DNA of 64,000 nt from Halichondria panicea (GCF_963675165.1 NC_087388.1:6543651-6607650); one strand, 5' to 3'; counted from the first letter of the stretch, positions 9,251 through 21,203 are shown. Program-made: numbers and translations. Notes: generated by a model not told the origin, from the letters alone.

Positions 9251-9914
9251 GCCCACGAAATGAACGAAATGTGACTTCTACTATGTAGTATTGTCTCTGT
9301 TAATGTCTTCCACTATGCATGGGGGTTAGTTCGGTAGTAAATGTTTGAGATTGTGTATACCACTGACTAGACCATGTAACCGACATAACATGCACGTGTA
9401 CTTGAAAAGTATTAGGCATGCATGTACAGTAACAGTAGCTAAATCTCACAGTGAGGTAAATGAGGTCAGTGAGGTTGCAGCTAAAGGAGTGTATGTACAC
9501 AGTTCCCCACAGCTATGGTCAGTGGTGCTGATTTAGTGACAAGGTTACCATAGATACACAGCACCGTATCTGCTCTTGAACCTTCACATGCATGTACGTA
9601 CGTTATGCTAGATCGTCAACAGTGGGTGAACTTATATACTATCCAATAAACAGTTGAGGCTGCATGACGTCTTTTTAACATAATTATGTACACAAGCGTA
9701 GATAAGAGTACATGTGTATACTATATATAGTGAGATCACCAAGGCCACGAGATTATCTCCATGGCTACACTGCTAAGGAAGCAAACAGCTTGTAATCTAT
9801 AACCATGCATTATTATGATAATAATTGTCAATAATTATTTATTATTATAGCGAGTGTTCAAGACATGTAATTTTGTTGTGTATTGTTGACAGTTTATATA
9901 TACATAGCTACAAG
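9251..9914. other. 3' flank of the EF-hand cluster, nothing coding
   Basis: AT-rich sequence. The start still resembles the 3' flanks of paralogues 2 and 3 (GAGATTGTGTATACCACTGACTAG region). I looked on the minus strand for further EMC3 exons and found none. Confidence 0.4.
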
Positions 9915-10212
9915 TAGTGATCTTTGAACGGCCATAACTTGGTTTTGGATTGTCCAATTTCAACGATTTAATCTGGAAGCTTAAAGTGAGCTCTTTCAGA
10001 TGGTGTATTAAAATCAAAAGCAATTTTTAAGGCCCATTTTGAGAAAAAAGCGTGGCCTATATATATAGGTGGGGGAAAAGTTCAAAATTGGGTCCAATCA
10101 AAAGTTGTGAGTTAAACATACCATCTGGATCAGTTTTTTCTAAGCTTTCAGAAAATCAGAAAATTATTGTAATTGGATCGACAGAACTAAAGTTATGGGA
10201 GATCAAAGATCA
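9915..10212. repeat. Palindromic dispersed repeat R3 (copy 1, full length)
   Basis: It starts near GATCTTTGAACGGCCATAA, ends with the inverted complement (AACTAAAGTTATGGGAGATC), and has a core with GCGTGG(C/G)CTATA and GGTGGGGGAAA. Inner inverted motifs include AGCTTAAAGTGAGCTCTTTCAGATGG. Full or partial copies lie near 15911, 25459, 29165, 44530, 49533, 57127, 57475, 57815 and 59328. It is non-coding, present in introns of several genes here, and is the most frequent repeat in the window. Confidence 0.75.
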
Positions 10213-10375
10213 CCAGTAATCAGTACACCACTTATTGACTACAACTTGTACAGAGCCTTTTAGTCTGAATGAAGTGAGGTACACACAATACATCGTCATG
10301 TACACTTGTACTTAGTGAATGGATCAATGAGGGTATCCAGTAGTAAAGACAAATGCTCTTAGTTGTCAGACCCAC

Positions 10376-11027
10376 CTCTCTAGGTATCCATCCACCGTTC
10401 TCCCTCAGGGCTCTACTACGCATCAGCGCTTGTCTGCATGGGACAGAGAGACAATAATCAATAACAAAATGTATATTATTTACGACCCTCACTTGAAATA
10501 CAATTTTAAAAAGCAAAAAGCAGAAATGCTACTCTAATTGACCTGCAGTAGTGTACTGATTCTTATCAGTGCGTACACTGTAGCTAGCTAGTGGTTGTCT
10601 CTAATAAGGTTTGCAGCATTTCAAGTTCAGGTGCACGCTTTATAATTATGACAGAACTATATATCTATAGCGATAAATAAGTTGCTAATCGTCCACAAGA
10701 GTGGTACAGAACCAAACCACACCCACACCACAACATACTCATAAATGATGTTAGATACATGGTGGATAACTTCCCATAAATACCCTAACCCCTTATTTGC
10801 CACGCCCACTATATATATATAATCCACATCCTACGATACTATAAATAGCGTGTGTGTGTGTGTGTGTGTGCCTACCCGTCCTTGATCTCCTCCAGTGTGG
10901 GGGTCTTAGAGTCGTTGCGTAGTAACACAGTGACATAGTGACGTACTAAACCAAACACGAGGGTGATGAACACTATAGGCAGGATGACCCACTGACGGAT
11001 GGCAGGGTCGATGAGTAGCTCCACCAT
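10376..11027 (-). CDS. EMC3: EMC3 homologue, first two coding exons only
   Basis: Exon 1 (11027-10876) encodes MVELLIDPAIRQWVILPI followed by one hydrophobic helix and RHYVTVLL. Exon 2 (10433-10376) encodes QALMRSRALRENGGWIPRE. Both match the start of EMC3/TMEM111, an insertase subunit of the ER membrane protein complex, as I remember it (DSNIRLWVVLPI..., LIRSRVLRENG). Phases agree (2, then 0). The remaining ~190 residues, including the other membrane helices, are not found down to position 1. They may lie beyond the left edge, which would put the EF-hand cluster inside an EMC3 intron, or the gene may be truncated. EMC3 of other animals is about 260 residues. Confidence 0.8.
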
Positions 11028-11361
11028 GGTCTAGGAAGAGCTGTATTAACACACACACGTGGTGTGAGTAGCTTTCTCTTTGTTTAGAGACTGTGATGGG
11101 GATTTCCCTACATGTAGGGACCAACGCCCACTACTTTAAGGCGGCTAAACCTCGAGCTTAATTATAACTTTAAGTGTTTCGAGTTTACACCGCGGACATA
11201 ATTGAGGCCTATCATCCTTGAAGTTGAATATAATTATAGCAAATTGAATACAGGCATGTTATTATTATGAGATAGATATAATCGTCGCTATAGTTACATG
11301 TAACAGTTTCTATGGAAACTAGTGACAATTATAAAAAAAAAATGTTTGTGTAATTATCAAT
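11028..11361. other. Short intergenic stretch between TAF3 3' end and EMC3 start
   Basis: It should hold the TAF3 3' UTR and the EMC3 promoter, both on the minus strand. No strong motif is recognised. Confidence 0.4.
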
Positions 11362-14300
11362 TTATCGTTTTGTCTTTTTTAGCTTCTTCTTTTTCTTCTT
11401 TATTGCCTTCTCTCGGCAACCAGGGCAGTACCATTTCTCATTCTCGGGAGGTGCTACGACCACGCCCACGCATCGCCAGTGACACCAGTCATCACAACCA
11501 TCACAACCAATCATGGGAGAGCCGTCGTCTTTGAGGTTACACACTGGACAAATGGTATCCGAGCCGAGTGAGGGTGTGATGACGGGAGGTGGGCGGGGGA
11601 GGGTGGGAGGTGGGCGGGGTACAGCGGGGACACTAAATAACCTGGAGGGAATGTTGTTTCTTTGAGCAAATTGTAATGTGCAGACAAGGTTGTCCAACTA
11701 TTGCGCTCATAGAAATAGCAAAACTGTACAGTTATTGTATTGTCCCAATATACTAGTGGTAGGCATTTGTACTGTCTGGGGAAATTCTACGTTTGCTAGA
11801 GATGTACTGTGAACCCAACACACACACACTGGGGTACTGATTATTCTGCTACCAAGAACATTCCGTAACTGTACTGTTACAAGCCAACACTCACAGACAC
11901 TATTATATTGTACACCATGCTATACTCACAATGGTGGTGCTTCTCTTGACTGTTTCTTAGAGCCTTGCTTCCTCTTCTTGGCAGCCAGTGTAGCTTGCAG
12001 CTTCCTAGACTTGTGTACGGCTGTGAGGTAAAGGATTCAACACTATAATATAATTATTCTGTTTCAAGGCAAAGAAAAGGATGTATATAATTATAGTGTC
12101 ACTAATGATAATTATAATTATAAGTATAGAATGTTTGAAGGTCACCACACAACATGTTAAATTGTATAATAACTTTTATGTACCTGGTTTTCCACCAGAG
12201 GGCCATGGCGACGGCCCCCCCCTGGGTAGAGACCCCCCAGCTTGTTGTAGCACAGCCTTACTTATCGTCAGCTTTAGACCACCACCTCCGCCCACTCCAC
12301 TCACACCACTCACACCACTCACACTGTCACTCGAGCTGCTGCTACTGGACGAAGAGTCGTCATCACTGGAGAGTGCACGTGTGGGGACAAGTGAGGGGGT
12401 GGTGTGGGAGGGGAGGAGGTGTGAGGGTGTGGGGTGCGAGGGTGTGGTGTGTGAGGGGAGGTGATGTGAGGGTGTGGGGCGCGAGGGGGTGGTGTGTGAG
12501 GGTGTGGGGCGTGAGGGTGTAGTGTGTGTGGGCGTTGGAGGGTTGCTGCTACTGTCTTCATTGTCAGAACTGGAGGAGGAGCTCGATGAACTAAGAGGTG
12601 TGGTCACAACCTAGGAGGAGGATATGAAGCATGAAACTGCAAACAGGCTATTTCACTGTGCAGAGAAACAGACTTGCATTAAATATTAATTTTGGGCCTA
12701 TTAATTACTGCGATCATGAGATCTAAGCACACACCGGAGCACTATTAAACATGCAACTTTTGTTTTGAAATTGTACAGTTCTATCTCAAGTGTGGGTACA
12801 AATTTAGCTCTCAAAATAATATTTTTTATGTACGCCATAAATGATAATATACACCAGATACTGTACCTGTGGTTCAAGGCGAGATCTTTTCGCGTATGTT
12901 TCATCACTTGGCGAAATTTCCAGCTCCCTCTTACGAGACCCAAGGGGTGTGGTCTGTGCAGAAACGGGTGTGGTATCAAAATCAGTTTGTGTTGCTGACT
13001 TTGGGGTCGAAGTAGAGAGACTTCCAAATTTAGCCAGTCGAATTTTCAACATTTCGAAAGATTTTTTCGGTTTTTCCTCAGGAGTGGTTGGGGCAAGCCT
13101 GAACTTAGTGTGCCGCAGTAGACGTCTGTTGATTGTAATTTGTAGGGGCACACTCGTAGTGTGAGGGGGTGGAGTGGGTGGGGTCAGGGGGAGGGGCTTA
13201 ACTGGCGGTGGCAACAAAGTCTTTTTAATACTAACCATCAGTGATGACACAGCAGGTGGTTCAGCTGGTTTTTGAGGTTTTGCGCGACTTTTCTTACTCC
13301 GTTTTCTACTAACTTTCTTTGGTTTGCTGATACCAAGTACATCTTCTTTAGATACAGTTCGTCGCCTTCCTTTAGTTTCACCTTTAACCCTTTCGGTACT
13401 AGTTGTAAGTAGACACGCTGAGGCGTCCTCTTCACCTTGCGACTCCTCCCCTCTAAATACGGGAACCTCATCGCCACTTTCATCATCGTCTGTTGATAGC
13501 TCTAGCTCAAGAACCTTGGTGGTCTCCAAATAATCATCGGAAACTTGAGCAGACCGCGTATGTATCATTTCACTGCTGTCGTCTTTAGAGCCTCCAATTT
13601 CAATGGACATTTGTCCGTCAAAAGCAGCAGGGAGAGAGACAGGTTCTATTTTAGTAATTTGTTCAATAATTTCTTCGTTGGCTTTAATTTTCGACGATAC
13701 TACGGGAGATTTTAATACTTGCTCTTCGAAATCTGTATCCCCTTTAGTGTGTGTATCTGAAGAATAGTCTAACATTTCTTGTTGTACTTCGACCTCCGAG
13801 TCGGCTTGTTCAGTAGGGGGCTTCGTATCGAGGTCAGAGTTCGAACCCTCGTCAGATATTGAGAGATTGTCTTCGGAAAGTTCGACGTCTTGTGGTGGAG
13901 GGTATGAGTGGGCGTGTATGGGGGGCGAGTGGTGTGAGGAGGGTGTGAGTGGGCGGGACACTGGTGAGGTTGGTGGGGAGGGTGTGAGTGGGCGGGACAC
14001 TGGTGAGGGTAGTGGAGAGGGTGTGAGTGGGCGGGACACTGGTGAGGGTAGTGGAGAGGGTGTGAGTGGGCGGGACACTGGTGAAGGTAGTGGAGAGGGT
14101 GTGAGTGGGCGGGACACTGGTGAAGATGGTGGGGAGGGCGTACTGACAATACTAGAGTCTCTATATTCAACTATTGGCTGTTCTTCTATTTCTTTCTTTT
14201 CGATCTCTTCGCCCTCTGAACTCTCTGTCTCTGATAATCTTGAGAGCACTTCCTCCAATCCGACCACTTCCTCTTTGCTTCTGTTAATTATCTCCGCTTC

Positions 14301-16327
14301 CTCCAAAACTTCCATCTCATCTTGTACTTCCTCCGGTGAGGGTTGTGGCGATATGATCTCTTCAGAAGTTTGTGGCGGTGATTCTATAGGGGTGGGGTTT
14401 CGAACGACCTCTGGTGACCTCTCTGCAATGACCTTCGGTGACATCTCCGCAGTGACCTCTGACCTTTCCACAGTATCATGTGCTGGAGGGCTTAAGGAGC
14501 TACGTACGAGACTGATGGATATTTTTTCAGTACTGACATGAAAATCTTTCAATGGTAGTCTTTGCGGACTCTGTGGTACTTGGTACAGCTGTGCCTGTGG
14601 TGGAGACGTGACATGAGTGGGGACAATAGGAGGAGGAGATTCCATTGTTGGAACAGAATCAATTTTAGATACAAGAGGGGAAAATTGCTGACTCGGCATA
14701 ATGTTTTCCACATTCAAACTCAATTTTCGTAACTTGGGTCCTTTTGTAACTGTCGGTTTTTGTGGTAATTCGACCTTTGAACTCTCAGATTTGACAAGCT
14801 CTTGCTTAAACGCAGATTCAAACACATTAGAAACCCCACCCCCGGACTTTGTGTCGGAGGTTCTAATGAACGCCCCCTCTCGGAGGAGGTTGCCATCGGA
14901 GATGCTACTTCTGCGGCTTCCACTGTCCTCACTAACGTCTGACGAGAAAATGCGTGGGCGTGATTGTGGTTGTGGTAGACCTCTTGACGTGTCGTGAGAT
15001 GTGTGGAATGGGTGGAGTATGTGGGCGGTGTCCATTGGTTCTGTGTCACTGTGATCCTCACTAGCAGCGTCAACTCCACTCTCCGTGTCATCAACGTCTT
15101 CTTCTGTGTGTGTGGTGTGGATGTGTGTGGGTAGTGTGTGGGTGGTGGGGATGTGTGTGTGGGGGGTGGGGATGTGTATATAGTGTAGGTGGTGGGCGAT
15201 GTATGTGTGTAGACTACCTTTGTGTGTAGTGTTGTCCTGAAGTAGTGGTAATGGTGGTAAGTGTGGGGGGATGCTCTCATCACCACTCTCCTCTGAGCTC
15301 TGATTGGACGACACTGATCCATGGCGACACGCCTTCTTACGATGTACAACTGTACAGAGAGGGAAACAAGTTCATACTCATGATCATGTACACATACACG
15401 TGTACACATCTTTAAGATACACAGTGATTATCTATTGCAAAAATGCTAATTGATCAGCATTAAGCGAGTTGCAGTTGATTATTGCGTGTAAGACACTGCA
15501 CAATCAGCACAATGAATTGCCAACCTCTACAGTCTTGTATTTAGGCTTGGTAGTGCGTAGAAGTGTTATCATATAAACTAAGTAAAGCTAAAGGTATAAT
15601 ACGTAAAGCTTTGCAGTGGAGATGAGAATGATGTGCATATACAGTAGGAACGCTACATCACAAGAGGAAATGTAAATATTTTACATACATCAACCCTCCT
15701 ATACCTGAGTGTTCTCCATCATGTATGTGGCTGGAGCTTTGTTGTATGGGATAGAGGGGGACCTTCTGGTCGAGGGGGGTGGACCTAACCTGGCCCATGT
15801 AGTCAGTCAGCTCTGGTAGACTCACTCCAATGTCTGTAAATGCTTGAGACAGATCCACAAGGTTAGGTTCAGTCCGATTGTCTGGGAGGGAGAGGAGGCA
15901 TAATTATACTGATCTTTGAATGGCCATAACTTTTGCTAGGATTGTCCAATTCCAATGATTCAACAATTTTCTGGTAGCTTAAAGTGAGCTCTTTCAGATG
16001 GTGTATGTATTAAAACCAAACGTTACTTTTTCTATTATTTGACCTATTAATTTTTAAATACATTTATATACTGTGTGTCTGTGTGTGCGGCTCATTCGAC
16101 ACTACAAATTAACCACTTCGTACGTATGTACAATACTTGGTGACATTAGTGACTAGCTCACCATGGCAACTGTAAGCAGAAGTGGTCCTGCCAATGGTTA
16201 GTATATACTGTCGAGTGACATCAGCCAGAACATCAGCAGCATTGCTGTTCATGGCGTGCCAGCCTAGAGGTTGACAGATCTTCCCCACCACATGTCGTAG
16301 CAGACCTTGAGTGAACTCTTCGCTCAT
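11362..16327 (-). CDS. TAF3: TAF3, TFIID subunit 3 (histone fold + PHD finger)
   Basis: Six exons keep phase throughout: 16327-16162, 15881-15705, 15349-12867, 12610-12184, 12020-11930 and 11641-11362, giving 1207 residues. Exons 1-2 encode the N-terminal histone fold (KICQPLGWHAMNSNAADVLA; FTDIGVSLPELTDYM) that pairs with TAF10 in TFIID. Exon 3 is a long, disordered, Ser/Pro/Glu-rich region. The C terminus carries a PHD finger at 1146-1190 with C4HC3 ligands (CPVC, CDGC, H, C, CPGC) and the DDGSPMIGCD and DWCHW segments that in vertebrate TAF3 form the H3K4me3 pocket. A lysine-rich tail ends the protein. LIN37 lies 211 bp upstream on the same strand. Exons 3 and 4 contain repeat-derived low-complexity peptide (Thr/His/Pro). 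Confidence 0.92.
13936..14136 (-). repeat. Coding minisatellite in TAF3, 39-bp unit x5
   Basis: Five tandem 39-bp units encode SPVSRPLTPSPLP-type peptides in the disordered middle of TAF3. Because 39 is a multiple of 3, copy-number changes keep the frame. SP/TP dipeptides in each unit are potential proline-directed phosphosites (inference). Confidence 0.85.
15911..16025. repeat. R3 repeat, partial copy in TAF3 intron 1
   Basis: GATCTTTGAATGGCCATAAC and AGCTTAAAGTGAGCTCTTTC are the left arm of the R3 element. The right arm is missing. Confidence 0.6.
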
Positions 16328-16538
16328 CCTAAGGCAGGATCATGAAGACAGCAGCTAGCTAGCTTGTTCAGGTTAATAGTCACGGTATACGGTAATGGTC
16401 TTCTTAGTATTAAACAAGGTAATGGTCGCCTTAGTAATAATAATAATTTAATAGCATTCAGTAAACAAAAAATAAATATAGTTACAAAAACAGAAATGTG
16501 GAAAGTATTTAGAACAAAAGTTCCAGTTTTGAACAGAG

Positions 16539-16590
16539 TTACGACTTTTGAAACATTCCTCTGAGAATTTCGAGGCTAGTTCCATACCTG

Positions 16591-16629
<39 letters not shown>

Positions 16630-18019
16630 CGTATACATAAGTGTGTGTGAACAGTTACTGTGTGCACTGTACATAATGCTACACAGTTGTTGTGTGCACT
16701 GTACATAATGCTACACAGTTGTTGTGAGGACTGTATATATACCTGAGTTGGTTCTGTGCAGATGCCACCTTCCAACGAGACCGCACCTCCCTCCAACGTC
16801 TCAGGTGATCCCTCCTGTACTCACCCAGATCACCTGCTAACTCTGACGTGCCCTGCAGATAGTACAACTACAGTTATGTCACATCTTGCCCTAACTGCAT
16901 GTATATTTTGCAGTGTTTACCATTACATACACAAGTATCTTATAATGGGTGAAACCAGCTGTAGGGGAAAGTCCCTAGCTTCTCACACAGGCTATATATT
17001 TACCAATGATGAGATTACAATAAACGTAACTGCACCTCTCTTATTAAATTGTCCATTTCCTCTCGGCTTTTTGAGATTGGTGGGTGTGGTTTTGGAATAT
17101 CAATCCGTACTTCACGACCTTCCTTATCCATCGGTAGTGGAGTGGGCGGTGGGAGTGTGTGTGGTGTGAGGTGGCACTGTGAGGGTGGTGTGGCGTGTGT
17201 GCAGTCTGGATTATTGGACATCCATTCTCGACACATGACGTAGAGTGGGGTCTCAGGCGAGAACTTGGCTAGGTCAACTTTGCGATCGAATAATGTCATC
17301 ACATGTGGAATGTACCGAACTCCATTGGACAAGTCATAGCCGTCTGTGGGTGTGTGTGTGTGGGTGTGTGTGTGTGTGTGTGGGTGTGTGTGTGGGTGTG
17401 GGTGGGTGTGGTGTGTGTGGGGGGGTATTATAACATCGCCTCGATAAATATATTATTTATTTTAGACAAGGGGAGGGGGAGGTACATGAATATGTGATGT
17501 ATAATTATTGCCTCAAGTATGTTGTTTAAATAACGACGCACACACGTACACATACCTGGACTGCCTTTCCTCAGATCTTTTCTCTTTCTTTTCTTCCTCT
17601 GCTTCACACCTACTTTACCTGAGTATGCAGGGCCTACTATAAATACAGGGACAGGTATACAGTTGTGATGGTGGTACGCACTGTGCTTTCTCTTTCTACC
17701 CCTGCCAGTATCATCGGTGAGGTCCAGCAGATCTCTAGCAGCCTCCTCTACATCTGCGTCAATACTGTCATCCCTAGTGTGTGTGTGTGTGTGTGTGGGT
17801 GGGTGAGTGTGTGTGTTGTGTGGTGTGTGTATGAGTCGTCTCTGATCTTAATACCTGCTTTCTTCGATGCTTTTCTGAACTAAATTGTCCAACAGACCTT
17901 TCAACTGAGTCCTCCCTAGACATACAACAAAACACTTAAAGGAATACATGAACGTGGTAGTAGAAACATGGTAGGAAAACCATAGAGATCTACTCACCTT
18001 GAGCCTTGACGTCGCTCAT
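16539..18019 (-). CDS. LIN37: LIN37, MuvB/DREAM complex subunit
   Basis: Seven exons with consistent phases: 18019-17998, 17915-17855, 17773-17682, 17618-17556, 17343-17036, 16852-16743 and 16587-16539. They give 234 residues, close to the ~246 of human LIN37. Recognisable blocks are the N-terminal helix (GRTQLKGLLDNLVQKSIEE), a basic stretch (KQRKKRKRK), the core LFDRKVDLAKFSPETPLY with CREWM, and the C-terminal WREVRSRWKVASAQNQLRYG. LIN37 is a structural subunit of MuvB, which with E2F/DP/p130 represses, and with B-Myb activates, cell-cycle genes. Three of its six introns have CA tracts at the 3' splice site (before exons 3, 5 and 7). Confidence 0.93.
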
Positions 18020-18823
18020 AGCCGGCCACTCCTTTATATATGTGTGAGAAAAAACACAAATAGACTCTATTAAAGTTCACCACCAATAGAATAATTATGT
18101 GTAGTCTTCTGACGATCTTTCCCCATTCAGTTATGCAACCTCGTTATTGTGTACATGATGTTTATTATTATGTACATAAAACAATACCACATTAATCTTC
18201 GTAACTCTCAATTATATAAGCCGAAACAATGGCTGCGATCATATAATTATATAAGAAGCCTATCTGAGGCAATTTAGTGCAAAAAAAAAAGCGGTCTGGC
18301 CAGAAACTGCTTAGGGGGTAAAGTACTACTTTTTAGGGTAGCATAAGTACTGCTTTTTGAGGGCAGCATAAGTACTACTTTTTAAGGTAGCATAAGTACT
18401 GCTTTTGAGGGCAGCATAAGTACACTACATACACCTAGCAGTGCATACTGTGAGTTACAGAACTCCGGATCAAGTAGCGCTCTGATGGCAGATGCCAGTT
18501 TCCCGACACCCAACCACCAGCTCCGGAGCCCCATGAATAACCACAAGCGCTACTTTGGGTCACCCGAAGTGGTTTGTAAAAAAGTGAATCTGATAGTCTG
18601 TGTCTCATAAATTAGCCGCCCTTTCTAAGCTAGTCTCATATCAGCAGAGTCTACATGTAGCTGATTATATTCACCAGAAGCTAATCATGCACAAGAGTAT
18701 GCACAACTTAATGATAAATGTATAATTTTAACAAACCAGGAGTTGTACTATAATTATACTGATACAGAACACTACAGAAAATATTATGAATGATTGCCAC
18801 TGCACTACACACAGTAAATATTG
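18020..18823. other. Intergenic region with a short tandem repeat
   Basis: At 18320-18424 a 24-25-bp unit (TACTGCTTTTGAGGGCAGCATAAG and a variant with TACTACTTTTTAAGGTAG) alternates about four times. The rest shows no gene or RNA that I recognise. It includes the LIN37 promoter at the left. Confidence 0.45.
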
Positions 18824-19097
18824 TCTCCTCCATGCAGCCATGGCTTGTAGTCAGGGTGTTGTCTCCTCCATGCAGCCATGGCTTGTAGTCAGGAGGGTGT
18901 TGTCTCCTCCATGCAGCCATGCATGGCTTGTAGTCAGGGTGTTGTCTCCTCCATGCAGCCATGGCTTGTAGTCAGGGTGTTGTCTCCTCCATGCAGCCAT
19001 GGCTTGTAGTCAGGGTGTTGTCTCCTCCATGCAGCCATGGCTTGTAGTCAGGGTGTTGTCTCCTCCATGCAGCCATGGCTTGTAGTCAGGGTGTTGT
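18824..19097 (-). repeat. Minisatellite, 38-bp unit x7, made from a MATH-domain coding end
   Basis: The unit TGTCTCCTCCATGCAGCCA plus TGGCTTGTAGTCAGGGTGT repeats about seven times with small variants. On the minus strand it is the last coding segment of the adjacent TRAF-like gene (PDYKPWLHGG). Since 38 is not a multiple of 3, each extra unit shifts the frame. Confidence 0.85.
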
Positions 19098-20038
19098 ACA
19101 GTGAGTCTGACAACAAGTGAATCGTCTTTGAGGTACTGAGTGTTGTTTGATTGGGACTGGTGGATAAGGATATCGTAGACTTTTTCTCCATCTGTATCAG
19201 TGCGGTGTGTTGCAGCTACATGGTACTTGTCTTCTAACTGGTTAAGAATCTCAATAGTGACTTTCCCGGGAAATAGACAATGAAGGCAGAGAGGCGGATC
19301 GAAAACCGGATTGTCTTCACAAATATGCATCACCACAAATTTCGTTTTTAATTTTACAATGCCTAATAAGAACATCAACTCCGTATCCAGGAGGTATGGT
19401 GAAACCTGTAGTAATACAATCATCATTTTCAATGTTCTGATCAAAATTGGTTATCTTAGATGTAATCGATTTTGTTTTTTGCTCGTTATAGTCATATCCA
19501 AGACTTTGCATTCCAAAGCAGCCACTTTCGTTGTCGTTGAAAGTTCAACTGTTTTCTCCATCGATAGTTGCAAATGAAGTTGGTGGTTTTCTTCGTGTTG
19601 CTCTATGTCCTTTCGAATGACCTTTGCCTCACAGCCAATAGCAGCATACTTGCACTGCATAAGCTTGTAGTCACATCTGGTGGTGTGTTGAGACAGGGTA
19701 CTGAGTGGTCCCACCCAACCACAACCATTCTCATGGTGACCACACTTCACCCTCAGGGCTTGGATCTCACGAGCACCTGAGAGGGGAGAAATGAGCTTGA
19801 AATGTCAACTGATACTCTTACTTCTATTATCATCAAATGGGTCCCCCTCTTGCCTGCAGTGTGGACACTCGTCTCTCAGGTCCATGTACTGTGTCAGACA
19901 GCTAGCACAGAAGACTGTTCCACAGCAGTTCATTTGTTGAGGCTTGTCCGCCACAGATAAGCATATCAGACACACCAAAGAGTCCGGAGGGTCTATAAGA
20001 AACACAACATCACTAAGTAGAGTACTGCTCCCTGCCAT
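19098..20038 (-). pseudogene. RING/TRAF-zinc-finger/MATH gene, apparently broken
   Basis: Exon 1 (20038-19822) encodes a RING-type finger (CLICLSVADKPQQ, CPHCRQ). Exon 2 starts at 19776 with GCGWVGPLSTLSQH and CDYKLMQCKYAAIGCEAK, a TRAF-type zinc finger. Compared with the intact neighbour at 20223-21203, the frame breaks near 19500 (about 13 extra bases after AALECKV). It breaks again near 19330 (GGTGATGCATATTTGTGA), before resuming as FPGKVTIEILNQLEDKYH and LKDDSLVVRLTVQ. The 3' end runs into a 38-bp minisatellite. Two frameshifts suggest a pseudogene. Assembly errors or unrecognised introns are the alternatives. The intron is 45 nt. Confidence 0.65.
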
Positions 20039-20222
20039 TTTTCTTGACTGCTGTACCACGTGGGTATATAGCACTCTACAATTAATATGTATTATAGTTA
20101 TTGCCCAGCCAGAGTATAATTATTTATTGTGTGCATAATTATATGACACAAATTATTACTGCACACTTGGGTTTCATGCATAACATGATAGCTGATATTA
20201 AATGCAAGTAGTGTTTTCAAGG

Positions 20223-21203
20223 CTACACAGTTGTCTCCTGCAGCCATTGCTTGAGGCCAGAGTGCTGTACAGTCAGTCTAACAACAAGTGAATCATCTTT
20301 CAGATACTGAGTGTTCAAGTGTCGATTAAACATCAGCTTTGAGCGGCGGATGCAGAAACCATTTTCTATTCCCTTACTTGTAGGAGTTTGGTGTGTTGCA
20401 CCTAGATGATGGTTCTTGTCCTCCAACTGGTTTAAAATCTCAACAGTGACATTTCCGGGAAATGGATAGATAAGAGGGCCGAAATCTGTTTGACTTTGCA
20501 AAATTGAAGCGCATTCGATTATATTTCTGTCATCAGTACTTTTTTCAACACAAACTTTCAATGTGTGACCAGGAGGTGTGGTAGTAAACGACGTACTAAC
20601 GAAACCATCATTGTTTATGTGATGCTCAAAATTGCTCATCTTAATTGTAAAGCAATTTGTTTTTTGCTCGTTTGTCACTTTGCTTTCCAAAGCAGCCATT
20701 TTTTTCGAGAGTACTACTATTTTCTCCATTGATAATTGCAAATGCAGTTGGTGGTTTTCGTCGTGTTGCTTAATATCCTTTTGAATGACCTTTGCCTCAC
20801 AGCCAACAGCAGCATATTTGCACGACACAAGCTTGTAGTTACATCTGGTGGTGTGTTGAGACAGGGTACTGAGTGGTCCCACCCAACCACAACCATTCTC
20901 ATGGTGACCACACTTCACCCTCAGGGCTTGGATTTCACGAGCACCTGAGAGGGGAGAAATGAGCTTGAAATGTCAACTGATACTCTTACTTCTCTTGTCA
21001 TCAAATGGGTCCCCCTCTTGCCTGCAGTGTGGACACTCGTCTCTCAGGTCCATGTACTGGGTCAGACAGCTATCACAGAAGACCGTTCCACAGCAGTTTA
21101 TTTGTTGAGGCTTGTCTGCCACAGATAAGCATATCAGACACACCAAAGATTCCGGAGGGTCTGTAAGAAACACAACATCACTAAGAGTACTACTCCCTGC
21201 CAT
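20223..21203 (-). CDS. RING/TRAF-type zinc finger/MATH protein (TRAF-like)
   Basis: Two exons (21203-20990 and 20944-20223) joined by a 45-nt intron give 311 residues. Residues ~18-60 hold a RING-type finger (CLICLSVADKPQQINCCGTV..., CPHCRQEGD) that could act as an E3 ubiquitin ligase. Next comes a TRAF-type zinc finger segment (CGHHENGCGWVGPL, CKYAAVGCEAK), then a short coiled coil (LQLSMEKIVVLSKKMAALES) and a MATH/TRAF-C domain (FTIKMSNFEHH, PFPGNVTVEILNQLED, LKDDSLVVRLTVQ). TRAF proteins trimerise and couple receptors to ubiquitin signalling. The receptor partner here is unknown. It is a tandem duplicate of the broken copy at its 3' side and shares a 159-bp promoter region with the TEX264-like gene. 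Confidence 0.88.

Noticed and set aside
12081-12522. Plus-strand open frames opposite TAF3 exon 4
   Set aside because: Shadow of the minus-strand coding exon, whose frame, splice phases and family match are clear.
13867-14541. 224-codon plus-strand frame with GEGVSGRDTG repeats
   Set aside because: Antisense of the 39-bp coding minisatellite in TAF3.
18425-18600. Possible structured RNA (GTAGCGCTCTGATGG ... CAAGCGCTAC)
   Set aside because: The pairing is too sparse and no tRNA, snRNA or 5S features could be matched by eye.
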